64,000 nucleotides of DNA from the NCBI RefSeq assembly GCF_032884065.1, contig NC_088872.1:5450186-5514185 (forward strand). Direction: 5' to 3'. The notes beneath the pieces are model-generated. The model made no database searches and was not told the origin of the DNA. It was given only the letters and a program-made list of their open reading frames with translations. Positions 36,576 through 47,914 of this stretch are shown here, in pieces; within the stretch, counting starts at the first letter, position 1, and the number at the start of each line of letters is the position of its first letter. The position numbers and the translations under genes are program-made. The stretch comes from Artemia franciscana (taxonomy: Eukaryota > Arthropoda > Branchiopoda > Anostraca > Artemiidae).

Positions 36576-36709
36576 ATAGAATATAAAATGTGCGTTATTC
36601 AAACTAGTAACCAACTGTAGACGAGCACACGCATAGTGTTAAAAAATCGAAGAATAAGATACTAAAATCGAGCAGTTTTCCCAACTAAACAATAGATCTT
36701 TACGAGCTT
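36576..36709 (+). repeat. Left arm of a 134-bp perfect inverted repeat
   Basis: Begins ATAGAATATAAAATGTGCG and ends TCTTTACGAGCTT. I found no mismatch to the reverse complement of 37849-37982. The arms enclose 1139 bp that include inverted segment C and other copied pieces. Confidence 0.93.
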
Positions 36710-36886
36710 TAATAAAATAAAATACAGTCAAAAGAGAATATCGCCAAGAACATGTATTATACCTTATAAAGTAACTCACTTGACTTTGAGATGGACTCTA
36801 GGATATTTTCACTAGTTCTAGCATGATGTTAAAAATAGGCATTCACATACGCAGACGGTTTAAAGCAGGCATGTCCAACCAGCGGT

Positions 36887-37089
36887 AGTACATTGGGTAA
36901 TTTTATACCCTGTCCAAAGGTAAATCTTCCATAGAGCTTCAGAAGGATGGTCACTGGATAAACTGAAATTCTTATAAGGGATAAATATATGCTAATAATT
37001 CAGGTGATGCACATAGATCCAAAAGGTTGTAGACTTTTATTTTTAACTTTTACAATTTACTAACCTACATACCAATTAAAAAACCATAT
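36887..37089 (-). repeat. Mosaic segment C, inverted copy
   Basis: Reverse complement of 28705-28907, lying inside the 134-bp inverted repeat pair. Confidence 0.9.
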
Positions 37090-37123
37090 CGTGCCATAGA
37101 AGCACGATAAGTCTTTAGAATAC

Positions 37124-37365
37124 ACCATATTTGTTCAAAATGGATGTACTTTGCGCTAACTTTCGAACTAGACATGAAATTAAATTCTTAGATATTCCAC
37201 TTTGAACCCAATTTTTTAGAAGGCCATAATTTCTGAATATTGTATAATTTATTCTTTTAAACTATCTTTTCCAAAATTCTATGAATCGATAGATTGATTT
37301 AAAAAGGAAAATAAGAGGCTTAATGCCGGTCAAGATTTAAAATAAGAGCTCTGAGTCACAAAGTC
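37124..37365. repeat. Two short copied pieces (from 21.4 kb and 19.4 kb)
   Basis: 37124-37174 is identical in direct orientation to 21414-21464 (51 bp, starting ACCATATTTGTTCAAAATGG). 37272-37365 matches the reverse complement of about 19437-19530, the 3' edge of the repeat array in the last TFAP4-like intron, with several differences. The second piece is more diverged than segments A-C, so it could be an independent copy of a dispersed repeat. Confidence 0.75.
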
Positions 37366-37387
37366 CTTCTAATTAAACCTAAGAGGT

Positions 37388-37714
37388 GTGACGCAATCGA
37401 GGTTAATCAAGGGAATATTTTTTGAGAAGCTCAGTTCAAAAAAGGCGAGTGTCCGAACTGACCAAATTAGTTTAGTCATGGCAGGGTGTTTTAGTATAGA
37501 CGAATATGACAATTTTTGGCAGTCTGTTATTGAAAATGCTTTGCAGTTAGATGATAGTCCTAGTAATTCTTCGCAGTTTGATTTTGACAATAACAGTAAT
37601 GCTGTTCCAGAAAACAAAGAAAATCAAAACAGCGACTGGAATTATTCCCACACATCAATAAATAATTTCCCACACATCAATAAATCACATAATTTCCCAC
37701 ACATCAATAAATAA
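37388..37714 (+). other. Unassigned open frame with a short C-terminal repeat
   Basis: A 108-codon frame whose internal Met region reads MAGCFSIDEYDNFWQSVIEN, followed by an Asn/Ser-rich acidic stretch. It ends in a repeated HTSINNFPHINK / HNFPHINK motif made by a roughly 23-bp tandem repeat at about 37648-37712. The Asp/Glu/Trp-rich section is less AT-driven than the surrounding frames. There is no domain I recognise and no visible promoter or splice context. It may be part of a mobile element carried between the inverted arms. Confidence 0.25.
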
Positions 37715-37848
37715 CAACTAAAAGAACTCATTGTCAGAGTACTTAAAATAGATAATTTAGAATAATCAAGCGTTTCTGGTCATTGGTGCCAATGGATACA
37801 TTTCAGTATTACATACCACGTAAATTCATTCCCTGTATCAAACAGTTT

Positions 37849-37982
37849 AAGCTCGTAAAGATCTATTGTTTAGTTGGGAAAACTGCTCGATTTTAGTATC
37901 TTATTCTTCGATTTTTTAACACTATGCGTGTGCTCGTCTACAGTTGGTTACTAGTTTGAATAACGCACATTTTATATTCTAT
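37849..37982 (-). repeat. Right arm of the 134-bp perfect inverted repeat
   Basis: Reverse complement of 36576-36709 with no difference seen. The match ends at ATTCTAT, and unrelated sequence follows to the start of the second duplication at 38068. Confidence 0.93.
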
Positions 37983-38067
37983 AAAATGTGGCCCATACTC
38001 CCATTAGATACAGCCAGTAGTGATATCATATTTGCTCTATCAGATCTTAATTCTATATACCCCATAT

Positions 38068-41000
38068 TGTGTTATAAAGGTGAAATTTTGCAAAATAGAT
38101 CTTCTGCTTGAATGGAAGTACAACAAAATTGTTTTCAGCTTCACAACTTTGCTCAATCCCAATTTATGAGGTTTTAAAGATATGTAAATACATTTCCTAA
38201 ATTTTGGAAAAAAAACTTGATATGGTTAGAATTCTACTCAAATAACAGGAATTGTATTTTCAAAACTAAAGGCAGAACAAGAAATCTAAAAGAATATTTG
38301 AAAGAGAAAATATAGTTGCACTACTTCCATAATTCATTATTTCTTATATACATATTCTAATTGTCTTCCAAACTTTTTAGCAGAAAATATAGCATTTCTG
38401 CTGGTCCAAAAGTATTTGTTTCAAGGGAGGCAAATATCTTTGACCATCCTTTGCCTTCCCATTTTACTCCTTACTTTTTTTTTAGGAAGCTTCTTGAAAC
38501 CAAAAAAGATCAATAAGATCTAACAGATGAAGATTAAGGTCATTCTAGGGATCCTAATTTTTAGTTTTGAAGAGGATATCAAAGAATGTTTTATAGATGT
38601 TCAAACTAACAAAGAGGAGAAGACATATGCCCATCAAATTGGTTCTTTAGACATACAGTAACTCCAGACTTCAAGTAGGGGAAACCAGGCCTCATTAGGA
38701 TGCCAAAATTCAAAAGACCATTACTTCACTTTTAATAGACCTTCCCTTAATATCTTTAGCTCAACGTAATTATACTGGCATACATTTTCATTCTTCAGAA
38801 TTAGAAGTTACTTGTCAATAAATCAACTTAAAAAAAATAAAATAAATAAAAACAACATTATTGGATGTGTCCCAACATGGGAAGATCATAAGCCAAGATT
38901 GGGAAACCCTTTGGCCCAGGTTAGGACATTGTATGAATTATAACCTATTTCTTGTTTTAAGCAAATTTATTGAAAATGCATAGTAAAGTACAAATACATA
39001 GATAATGAAAAGTTGTTTTGCACTCAACAAATTTCTCCTCTTAGCTTGACATTAGAAGACAAAAAGGGTTTTTGCCTAGATGTTGTCCCCTTGTTAACAG
39101 TTGGAGAAAGAAGAACAACAACTATTCTGTTATGATTCACCATCTTTGTATCAGGCATAGATGGATAGATAAATTTTAACACACATTTTTGAGACTTCCT
39201 CAAGTAATAACTTTGCAGTCACCATCTTCTTCACCACTTAGTTTTTCAACTATGTTACCAATGTAAAAGGAAGTGGTGTTTTTACATTGAATTAGTGGAG
39301 GACCAAGGTTCCAGCTTGGAGATTCTGGGTATTTCTTCAAAGATTGGAGAGACATTGACAGGTTTCATGAATCAAAATCAGGAAAACTCTGTGAATCATT
39401 TATTTCATCAGGCAATCACTCGTAAGCCTTCCTTGCTATCACTCTTATGTTTTCGAGTTGACCAAGGATCTTTTTTGCTGGATCAGCATGTTTTGCTCAA
39501 TAATAATAATAAAGATTGATTATGAAACTTAACTTAAATGAATACTGAATGACCTCAGAAAAGATATTACACTTCTTCAAAACCAAATTTTCAGGCTAAA
39601 GAAGCAAACTTTTAGCATGAAGACAACTGTGGCTGAGACAATGATGTCTGCAAATAATATATAGAACTACTAGTTGGACAGTGTTGCCACTGCCAGCCTA
39701 ACCTTCAGTAGTTTCCCAAAATTGAAATTGTCCCAGTGTGGGCTGGTCATTCAGCAAAAATGACATTCCTTTTATAAGGTGGCAGAAGAAGTTCATGAGT
39801 ATGTTTATTGGTAAAGACAACAGAACAAAATGGTTCAAGCAGCCACTGTCAACATCATGTTCTTGCTCCTCCAATGTAATATCACACTTACACGTTGTTC
39901 AAGGGCCATCCAGGGTTGTGGGAATTCTCAGCAAGAACATTGACAAGCTTCCAGTTGTATATCCTCCACACAGGGATCATGAGGATGGATCTACATTCTT
40001 TGGTTTTGCTAAGAAGAACACTATTGAATTGTATATGCATAGGAAGTACAAAACAGTAAGTTTGATCTCTAACCAACATGATAGATACAAACTTTTGGCA
40101 AGCCAGAGATAGTCAAATTTTGCAACACAATTAAATCTGGCATGGACAATTTATATCAGACATATGTCAACTACCTTGTCAGTACTGGCCATGTGCAGTC
40201 TTCTTTGCAAAGGTAGATATTGCAGGTATAAATAAAGGAGTAATTGTCAATACAACACAAAGCCAGGAAATATATTTTAGCACCAATAGATCATCACACA
40301 GCTGGAACTAATCCTGTAGGAAACCTTATTTGGTGGTTAGAGTATTCACTAACTCTCTTCCTCAAGAACTTTTTAAAGTTAGTGTTCTATATTGTTAAAA
40401 TTAAGTCTACATTCTGGCCACAAAAATGTGCAGTGCATTTTCTATCCTCACTGACTGGAAGAGGACCAGGGTCTACACATCTGCAAAAAAGGGCACTGCA
40501 AGGAGCACCTCAGCAAACTGTTCAGAAATGCATTTAGAGGAATCTCCAATCTTATAGTATCATAAAAAAATTTATTTGCTCAGGGGAAATGCACTTCTTT
40601 TTTCTATGGATGCCAGGAAAACATGTGTATATTTTTTTTTTAAATTTAACTTTTGTAAAACAGAACTGTCTTGAAAGCATAAATTTCTTGTAATCAGTGC
40701 TTTTCTTTGTGTTTATTTTCTCTATTTTTTCCTGCTATTTTATTTATGTTATTAGTGGAATAAGTACTAATCCATACTAACAGCATAAGAAAAGGAAGGA
40801 AATGGGACAGAAATTTGTCATATATGTGTTGCCTCAACTCTGATGTTTGCTTATTGGTAATTACTGATGTTTGCTTATTGCTTATTGGTAAAGATGATCC
40901 TGGATATTTCTTGTATATATTCTTATTTTATCTAATTTTCTTTTTGCTTAAACATGGGCTTCTCTGTAGTCATCAATATGTTCAAATTTCCAGAGTTTGA

Positions 41001-41943
41001 GGTACAGTAATTATCTTTGAAAAAATCTACTTTCTTAACACAACGTTTTCTGTGCAGAGAGCCCTTTCAACTAATATCAAGGCACACTTGGGCCAAAATT
41101 ATCATCTCATGCATCCAAGTTTGCTTAGCTCTTTCTTAGCACTCTTTATTTTTTGGTAGTCTTAATCTTTGTTATTGTGTGTGCTTTGTTGCTCTCTCTG
41201 GAAATACCCTCTTATATATTCCATTTCACTGAAAATTCTTGTTATATCCTTCTTCACTGGAAAAGATTTTGAAAATATACAAGAGAATGCTATGATAGCT
41301 GTCCCACCAGTAAAGTGCAAAACATAGACTGTTGTATTTAGAGCAATGGGCTAATGTAGTTTGGACTTGTTATTTGCTAGTGTTTTTTTTTTTTTCTATA
41401 CTATCAGCAATTGGGAACAAGCCTCTTTGGTCTTTTTCTCTTCCTAGGTGTGGGGAAGGGAGGAAAAGCTTGAAAGGCAGGGTCCAGCAGGTAATCAGTT
41501 ATTAATGTGTCAGGACAGTTCTGGATATCAAAAATCTGACAATCTATTGGGTATAATGTGTTTGTTAAGACCCTTAAAGATTTATTCTGGATCCAAATTT
41601 CAGGTAATGAAATATGTTGCTAATGTTGTTCCATGTTTGGAAAAACAGCAAGTTCATGATGGTTTATGGACTATGTTTCATAAATAGTTTGCTTATTTAA
41701 AATGGAAATTTGTCATTGAAAGAAATCTATGTAAATGTATCCTTATATTAAAATCAAACCTTTGTTCTTGAGACTTGCAAACCCAAAAGATAAAAAAGGG
41801 AAAAATTAAGGACATGCTGGCTTGTATAAGGGACTCCTTGTTTTTTGTGTCTAAAAGACAGAAGGCCCTACCTTCTCAAAGGGCAATCCTTTGTAATATT
41901 GGTCAAAAGAACCCTCTCCCAGGATAAAATGAAATATTTTACC
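38068..41943 (+). repeat. 3.65-kb segmental duplication, copy 2, with a 5' extension
   Basis: 38068-38277 matches 29456-29665. After 15 unmatched bases, 38293-41943 matches 30449-34094 at very high identity. Compared with copy 1 it lacks the inverted half of the foldback repeat (about 29671-30440). It continues at its 3' end into CCCCCTCCTTGGGTCTACTA, which copy 1 lacks. Copy 2 therefore looks closer to the ancestral arrangement, and copy 1 looks 3'-truncated where it joins inverted segment A (inference). The same short unrecognised open frames are present. Confidence 0.93.
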
Positions 41944-42330
41944 CCCCTCCTTGGGTCTACTAGTTGACCTAGCAAGTTCAACTAACAGCAAGTTCATAAT
42001 GGTTTATGGACTATGTTTTATAAATAGTTTGTTTATTTGAAAGTGGAAATTTGTCATTGAAGGAAATCTATGTAAGTGTATCCTTGTATTAAAACCAAAG
42101 CTTTGTTTTTGAGACAAACAAACCCAAAAGATAAAGAAAAAAAATGTGAAAAATTAAGGACATGCTGGCTGTATAAGGGACTCATTGTTTTTTGTGTCTA
42201 AAAGACATAAGGCCCTACCTTCTCAAAGGGCAATCCTTCATAATATTGGTCAAAAGTACCCACCTCCAGGATAAAACGAAAAAATTTACCCCCCCCCCTT
42301 GGGTCTACTAGGTTGACCTATTAACTCCAA
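41647..42330 (+). repeat. Tandem duplication at the 3' end of copy 2, about 340 bp per unit
   Basis: AGCAAGTTCATGATGGTTTA at 41647 recurs as AGCAAGTTCATAATGGTTTA near 41987. The copies stay parallel through GGACATGCTGGCT and CTACCTTCTCAAAGGGCAAT to a C run and CTTGGGTCTACTAG (41944-41962, 42292-42311). They differ by about one base in ten, so this duplication is older than the 3.65-kb one. Confidence 0.85.
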
Positions 42331-42935
42331 AGTGTTGTTGCTTTGCTAGAGCACTTGCAAGATTTTGTAGCTTTGATATTGCAAAACTCCCAATAAATTA
42401 TGCTACTAACTTCAAATACTATAAAACCTAGCTTGGAATCTCCCAAGATTTGACATTGAATATAGTTATTCAGTATGTTGAGTGTTGACAACATTTCTTT
42501 TCTCTTCTAATCCATCATTAACAATAGATAAAAATTTTTAATATGTGACTTGATTTTTAGTTTAATACTTGCAATACTGTATTTTGTAGTTTAAATTAAG
42601 TTTAAAACAAAACGTTGGAAAAGTTCTCTTTTTTGGTTTTCTTTTCTTATTCAAGTTTTTTTTTTTTTTAGTTTTGAGCTGATATATCAGAAATTTTAAA
42701 TTGTCTGGCTCAAAAATTGGAAAAAAGGATGTTATTAGGTTCTTGCTTTATCATAAAACTCCCCATAAATTATTGGAGAGGTGAAGAAAATCCTCCTTCT
42801 TTTCTTAAGAGGTAGACCTATGAGTAACTGTGTTGGTTTTGCTTTCTTTTTAGTTGTTATTTTACTATGTGGGCCTATTAGTTATAATAAATCATGCTAT
42901 GATTTATTTTCTTCAAATCTTGCAGTGGACTTGAG

Positions 42936-43131
42936 ATGGATGCAGAGAAGGAAAAAGCTCAACGACTATTACTGGCTAAAAAGAAACTGAAAAGGCTTCA
43001 AGAGTCTCGTTCTGCTCATCGAGATGAAGTTGTATCCTTAGGGAGTAGCAATGAACCAGTTGAAGGAATTCCATGCAGACCAAGCTCAGAGCCATCTATA
43101 TTCCAGTCTAGTCAAGCAGAGGCAATACCAG
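42936..43131 (+). CDS. GOLGA2: GM130/GOLGA2-like golgin, first coding exon
   Basis: The exon begins at 42926 after AAATCTTGCAG and contains ATG at 42936 in good context (GAG before, G after). It encodes MDAEKEKAQRLLLAKKKLKR followed by LQESRSAHRDE, then a Ser/Pro-rich stretch ending AEAIPG across a GTAAAT donor at 43132. The basic AAKKKL-type segment right after the start resembles the N-terminus of GM130 (KLAAAKKKLREYQ). In that family this segment binds the vesicle tether p115 and, through its basic cluster, importin. The exon ends after one base of a codon, which the exon at 63001 completes. An upstream 5'UTR exon is implied by the acceptor but not identified. Identity as GM130 rather than another golgin is moderately supported. 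Confidence 0.68.
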
Positions 43132-43254
43132 GTAAATAGATGACTCTCATTGTTTAATAGAGCAAGATTTTTGTTCAGAAGTGTGCTTGAGAGTGAAAAA
43201 GGAACTAGTTGAATTTAGCAGAATCAAATCTTAAAACAGTATTTAGCATATTAT
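43132..43254. other. Start of the 19.9-kb intron of the golgin-like gene
   Basis: Short unique intron sequence between the donor at 43132 and the inverted satellite monomers. Nothing else seen. Confidence 0.6.
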
Positions 43255-43960
43255 TTTCTACCCATCAAAAGCAGAATAGGAAGCTTATTATCCATATTCT
43301 TGTATGTCCTTCTTGGCACAACGTTGAATGGAAGTTCAAAGTGGCAACACAGGGCAACACAGGGACTTACAATTTGAGTATGAAAAAAAAATGGAATTCA
43401 AGTTATTTTATCCCTTGTTGGACACAACTTAGAACAAGGGGTTCAAAGTGGCACTGCAGGGATTTAATTCTTAATTATGATGGAAGATGTGAATGTAGTG
43501 CTGGATCCTCAAGCGTTTCTACTTCTGAATGTCAAGAACCAGAATTGGAAGCCTGGTATCCAAATTCTTGTATATCAAAAGTAAAACAGTTCAAAATAGG
43601 GATGAAACCTTTTTATTGACAGTGAATAGATATAAAATTATTTAACTGGATATTTCGAACACATATGCAGTGTTCATCAACAGCAGTAAAACATCATCAA
43701 CAGTGAAAGTTTTACTGCTGATGATGAATGCTGTATATTTGTTCGAAATATCCAGTTTAATAATTTTATATCTATTCACTGTCAATATAAAGGTTTCATC
43801 CCTATTTTGAACTGTTTTACTTTCGTCATAGAAAGGCAGTATGGTCTTTGAAGTAATCTACGTTTTCTTGTATAACATGGCAACATGGGGACTTAATAAT
43901 TAATTATGATGTAGTGTCAGCGTTTTTGCCACTTCAGATCTCAGCTTGCTAATATGAGAC
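43255..43960 (-). repeat. Two diverged satellite monomers in reverse orientation, split by an insertion
   Basis: Read on the minus strand, 43375-43255 and 43572-43430 plus 43925-43875 match the 161-bp satellite of the main array. Landmarks are GGAAGCTTATTATCCA (HindIII site), ACAACGTTGAATGGAAGTTC, CACAGGGACTTA and TCTACTTCTGAATG, all in + strand form. They differ from main-array monomers at many positions and lie more than 4 kb before it. The palindromic element at 43575-43864 interrupts the second monomer. Confidence 0.85.
43575..43864. mobile_element. Palindromic insertion element, second independent insertion
   Basis: The 10-bp sequence TTCTTGTATA lies at 43565-43574 and 43865-43874 and belongs to the interrupted satellite monomer, marking a target-site duplication. 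The 290-bp insert has the same arms as the element at 22108 in the opposite orientation: AAGTAAAACAGTTCAAAATA at the left, and a tail TCATAGAAAGGCAGTATGGT at the right. Its loop is longer (about 40 bases with repeated AACAGTAAAAC-type sequence). CTGATGA, a GAATGC/TGTTC-type imperfect stem and GAAA are again present near 43717-43748. Confidence 0.82.
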
Positions 43961-44735
43961 CCAGAGTTCGAAATTAACTCTAGAAGCACACTGAATGGGC
44001 TGACACAAACACCTTAGTTGATGAGAAGCTTCATCAATCCAATGTATGCATACATACTTAAAGATTTATTAGGAGCTGTGAACTGTGTTTTTGTGAAAAA
44101 TGCCCCTTTTTAATGGCACAGTCAAAGCTTTTCTATGAGCTATGCTTTCTGAGATTTGGCTTAGTGTCTACTGGGCTGAAATCAGATTTCCCTAGTTTTC
44201 AACAGGCACGACCTAGTGTGAACTTACCAGAATTACAAAACCTAGTATATATGGGTTACAAAAATCAGAGTCGCAAAGACGGGAAGAAAACAAACTGGAA
44301 AACCCATTGACAAAAATCTGTATTTTCATCTATTACTCCTGTTCCAAAATAAAAAAAAAAATTACAGTTTTGTTATTTCCGCGAAAATATGAAAAATGCA
44401 AATGCTGGGTTTTGGCAGAGGACAATAGAAATATATCTTTCTTTATTGTACTCTAAATATTATGTCCTGTTAAAACATTCTTCTTTTTTTATTTGACAAT
44501 CCTTGTTATGTATCTTATCAGAAGCCAGAATCGAAAATTGAGGATCAGTTTATGGGATTTTTGCAAATATCCTGGTTTTGCTTGGTGAACCCTTGCTAAA
44601 AAGTATAGCTATTCAAATCCCTAAGCGGTGACCTTTGTGACATGAGGTGCAAAGAAGCAATGCTACCACAGTGAAAACAGGAAAAAAAAATCTCTACGGT
44701 AGTATTAAAATGTTGTTTTTACTCTTCCACACAAT

Positions 44736-44846
<111 letters not shown>

Positions 44847-45177
44847 AGATACATCCGCCGGTTTTTAGCATGGCAATATAATTTCCCATAATAACTTCGT
44901 CAATGAGAAAACTATATTTGCATTCAATCTTAGTTGGACATAGTGAAAAATCAAGAGGTGCTGCATAATAGTTGGGCCTTGAAACACACCCTTTTTTAAA
45001 TCCCTGTTGAGGTATACTACATGGTTAGAAAGTATTGTATTTCTTTTACAGCAGCCTTTTCTTAAGATTTTCTACCGTTATCAGAAAGCCACAAAACCGA
45101 AAACCACCAGTCATACAAAACTGTGAAGAGTACTATCAACAGATTTGGCAATAAATATTTTCGTTTAGCGCTAGATT

Positions 45178-46100
45178 TTTTTTTATCCCTTTTGATGCAT
45201 ATAATCAATCTCTTCTGTGTGCCTGAAGTTGCACAATGAATTTTATGACAAACAAGAAAAAAATTATGGACGAATAATAAAATTAAAAAGCCGAGAAAAA
45301 CGAGGGTAATTTAGCCAGTGGACAGAAAAGAAGTGAAAATGAATAAAACCAGATATTAAGATAAGTTTGGTTTCATTGTGCCTTGTGATATTTGTTCGCT
45401 TTAGGCTTCAAAGTTCGTTTTAAAGAATTGTAGAATCTCAGTAATTTTAGCAGTAATAGAATTAACCATTTTAGGATCAGTAATATTGGGAAGGGTCATT
45501 CTGGGACTTCAGGCGGTTGAACTAGTCATGGTAGGAGCATTCGTGCTGATTTTCACTTTAGTGTGAATCAAACATAATTATTTGAACTGTGTACTTACCA
45601 CTAGTTTGTTTTGGAATTTGTATATTGTAATGCTTGCTTCAGATTTCTTATCTGAAATCTTTGCCGATTTCGGTAGAGGTTAACCACAAGTTGTCATATA
45701 TACTGGCTCCTTACTGTGTTTTGACTTAGACCTTTATATTGAAGTAGTATTCTCGAATTTTTTGTCAATAAGCTCATAAATCTCAAATTTTATGAAAATT
45801 TAATATTACCTACGAAATATATAAGTAGTATTTTTTTATTTATGATAAATCTGCTTCGCACTTAAGGATTTTATTAATAAAGATTTTTTATCCCTTTTGA
45901 TGCAGATAATAAATCTCTTCTATGTGCCTAAAGTTACACAATGGATTTTATAACAAACAAGAAAACAAAATTATGGATGAATAATAAAATTAAATAACCG
46001 AGAAATACGAAGGTAATTTAGCCAGTGGACCGAAAAGAAGTGAAAATGAACCAAACCAGATATTTCGGCTACGACCTCTGCTAAGTCGTCTTCAGTGCTC
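45178..46100. repeat. Direct repeat pair, about 180 bp, plus a GATATTTCGG-type segment
   Basis: 45178-45357 and 45883-46062 share TTTATCCCTTTTGATGCA, TTTTATGACAAACAAGAAAA, GGTAATTTAGCCAGTGGAC and AAACCAGATATT with about 10% difference. The second copy continues into AGATATTTCGGCTACGACCT and CTAAGTCGTCTTCAGTGCTC. In reverse complement this gives CTGAAGA, a CGAC/GTCG stem and GAAA, in the same layout as in the palindromic elements. Between the copies, 45793-45880 resembles 26465-26550. Together these suggest remnants of one retroelement family, not identified. Confidence 0.7.
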
Positions 46101-46477
46101 GATAAAAAGAAGAAAAACTAATCTTTTGAAGTAAACTCAACCAGACCAGAAGAGATTGAATCAAACAAACCAAAAAACCAAGACGTAATAAATGAAAGAC
46201 CATTAACTAATTAGATTGGGCAAAAATTCTCTGGTTAGCAATTGACGTAGCTTGCCTACTAACCTAATTTTCATTAAAAGTGCGGTCAGATGATCTTGAT
46301 TTAAACTGAGGAAAAATGTTTTTTGAATCTTTTAATATTAAGCTATTGTAAATTGGTTTTATAGGAATATTTCCTATGTCTCTATTTAAAGCAACTCTAA
46401 AAGATGCACCTCCCTTAAAAGATTGTGGTAACCCATGTGCTTAGATATTAAAAGCTACATTAATATCTTTAATATAT

Positions 46478-47385
<908 letters not shown>

Positions 47386-47914
47386 TATTACCTAACCTTT
47401 GCATTCGAGCTTATCTGTAAATCAAGAGATGCCCCGTAATGGGTGGCTCTAAAGATTTCCTTACTGAAGCATAGAAATGCCTGGTACCACAGGGTACATC
47501 CCTGCTTCTGAAACAATAGTATCTCTTAAAAAATTCCTTACAAAGGATATTCTAGCACTAACACAAAACCATGGCACTAAAAAACAATGAAGCAAAACAC
47601 TGTTTGTACCACCCGCTGTAATTAAACTATTGGCAAATTACTGCTTATGTATTTTCATTTAGTGCTGGGTTTTAAAGAAGGTTAAAAAAAATAGGGCGCT
47701 TTTGTTGATCTTAGCAATTAAACGTGTTTTTATGAATGAATTACGCTTTGATTTTGGATACTTTTGTAGTTTCTTTAGGAAACTTTTTTAGTTTGTTATG
47801 TTTTAAAACGTTTAAATTAAGAGTTGTGTCTAACGAGTCTTTAAATATACAATACAAAATTGACCTGCAAAGGGGGAGGGGCGGAGACGTGCAGATTTTG
47901 TAGATACTTTGTAG
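47386..47914. other. Unique intron sequence before the satellite
   Basis: No feature recognised. A G-rich GGGGGAGGGGCGGAG lies near 47871, just before the first degraded monomer. Confidence 0.5.

Noticed and set aside
36860..36890. hAT-type terminus (CAGGCATGTCCAACC) and the similar CAGTGGTTGCCAAAA near 21474
   Set aside because: No matching opposite terminus, no 8-bp target duplication and no transposase-like sequence were found for either.
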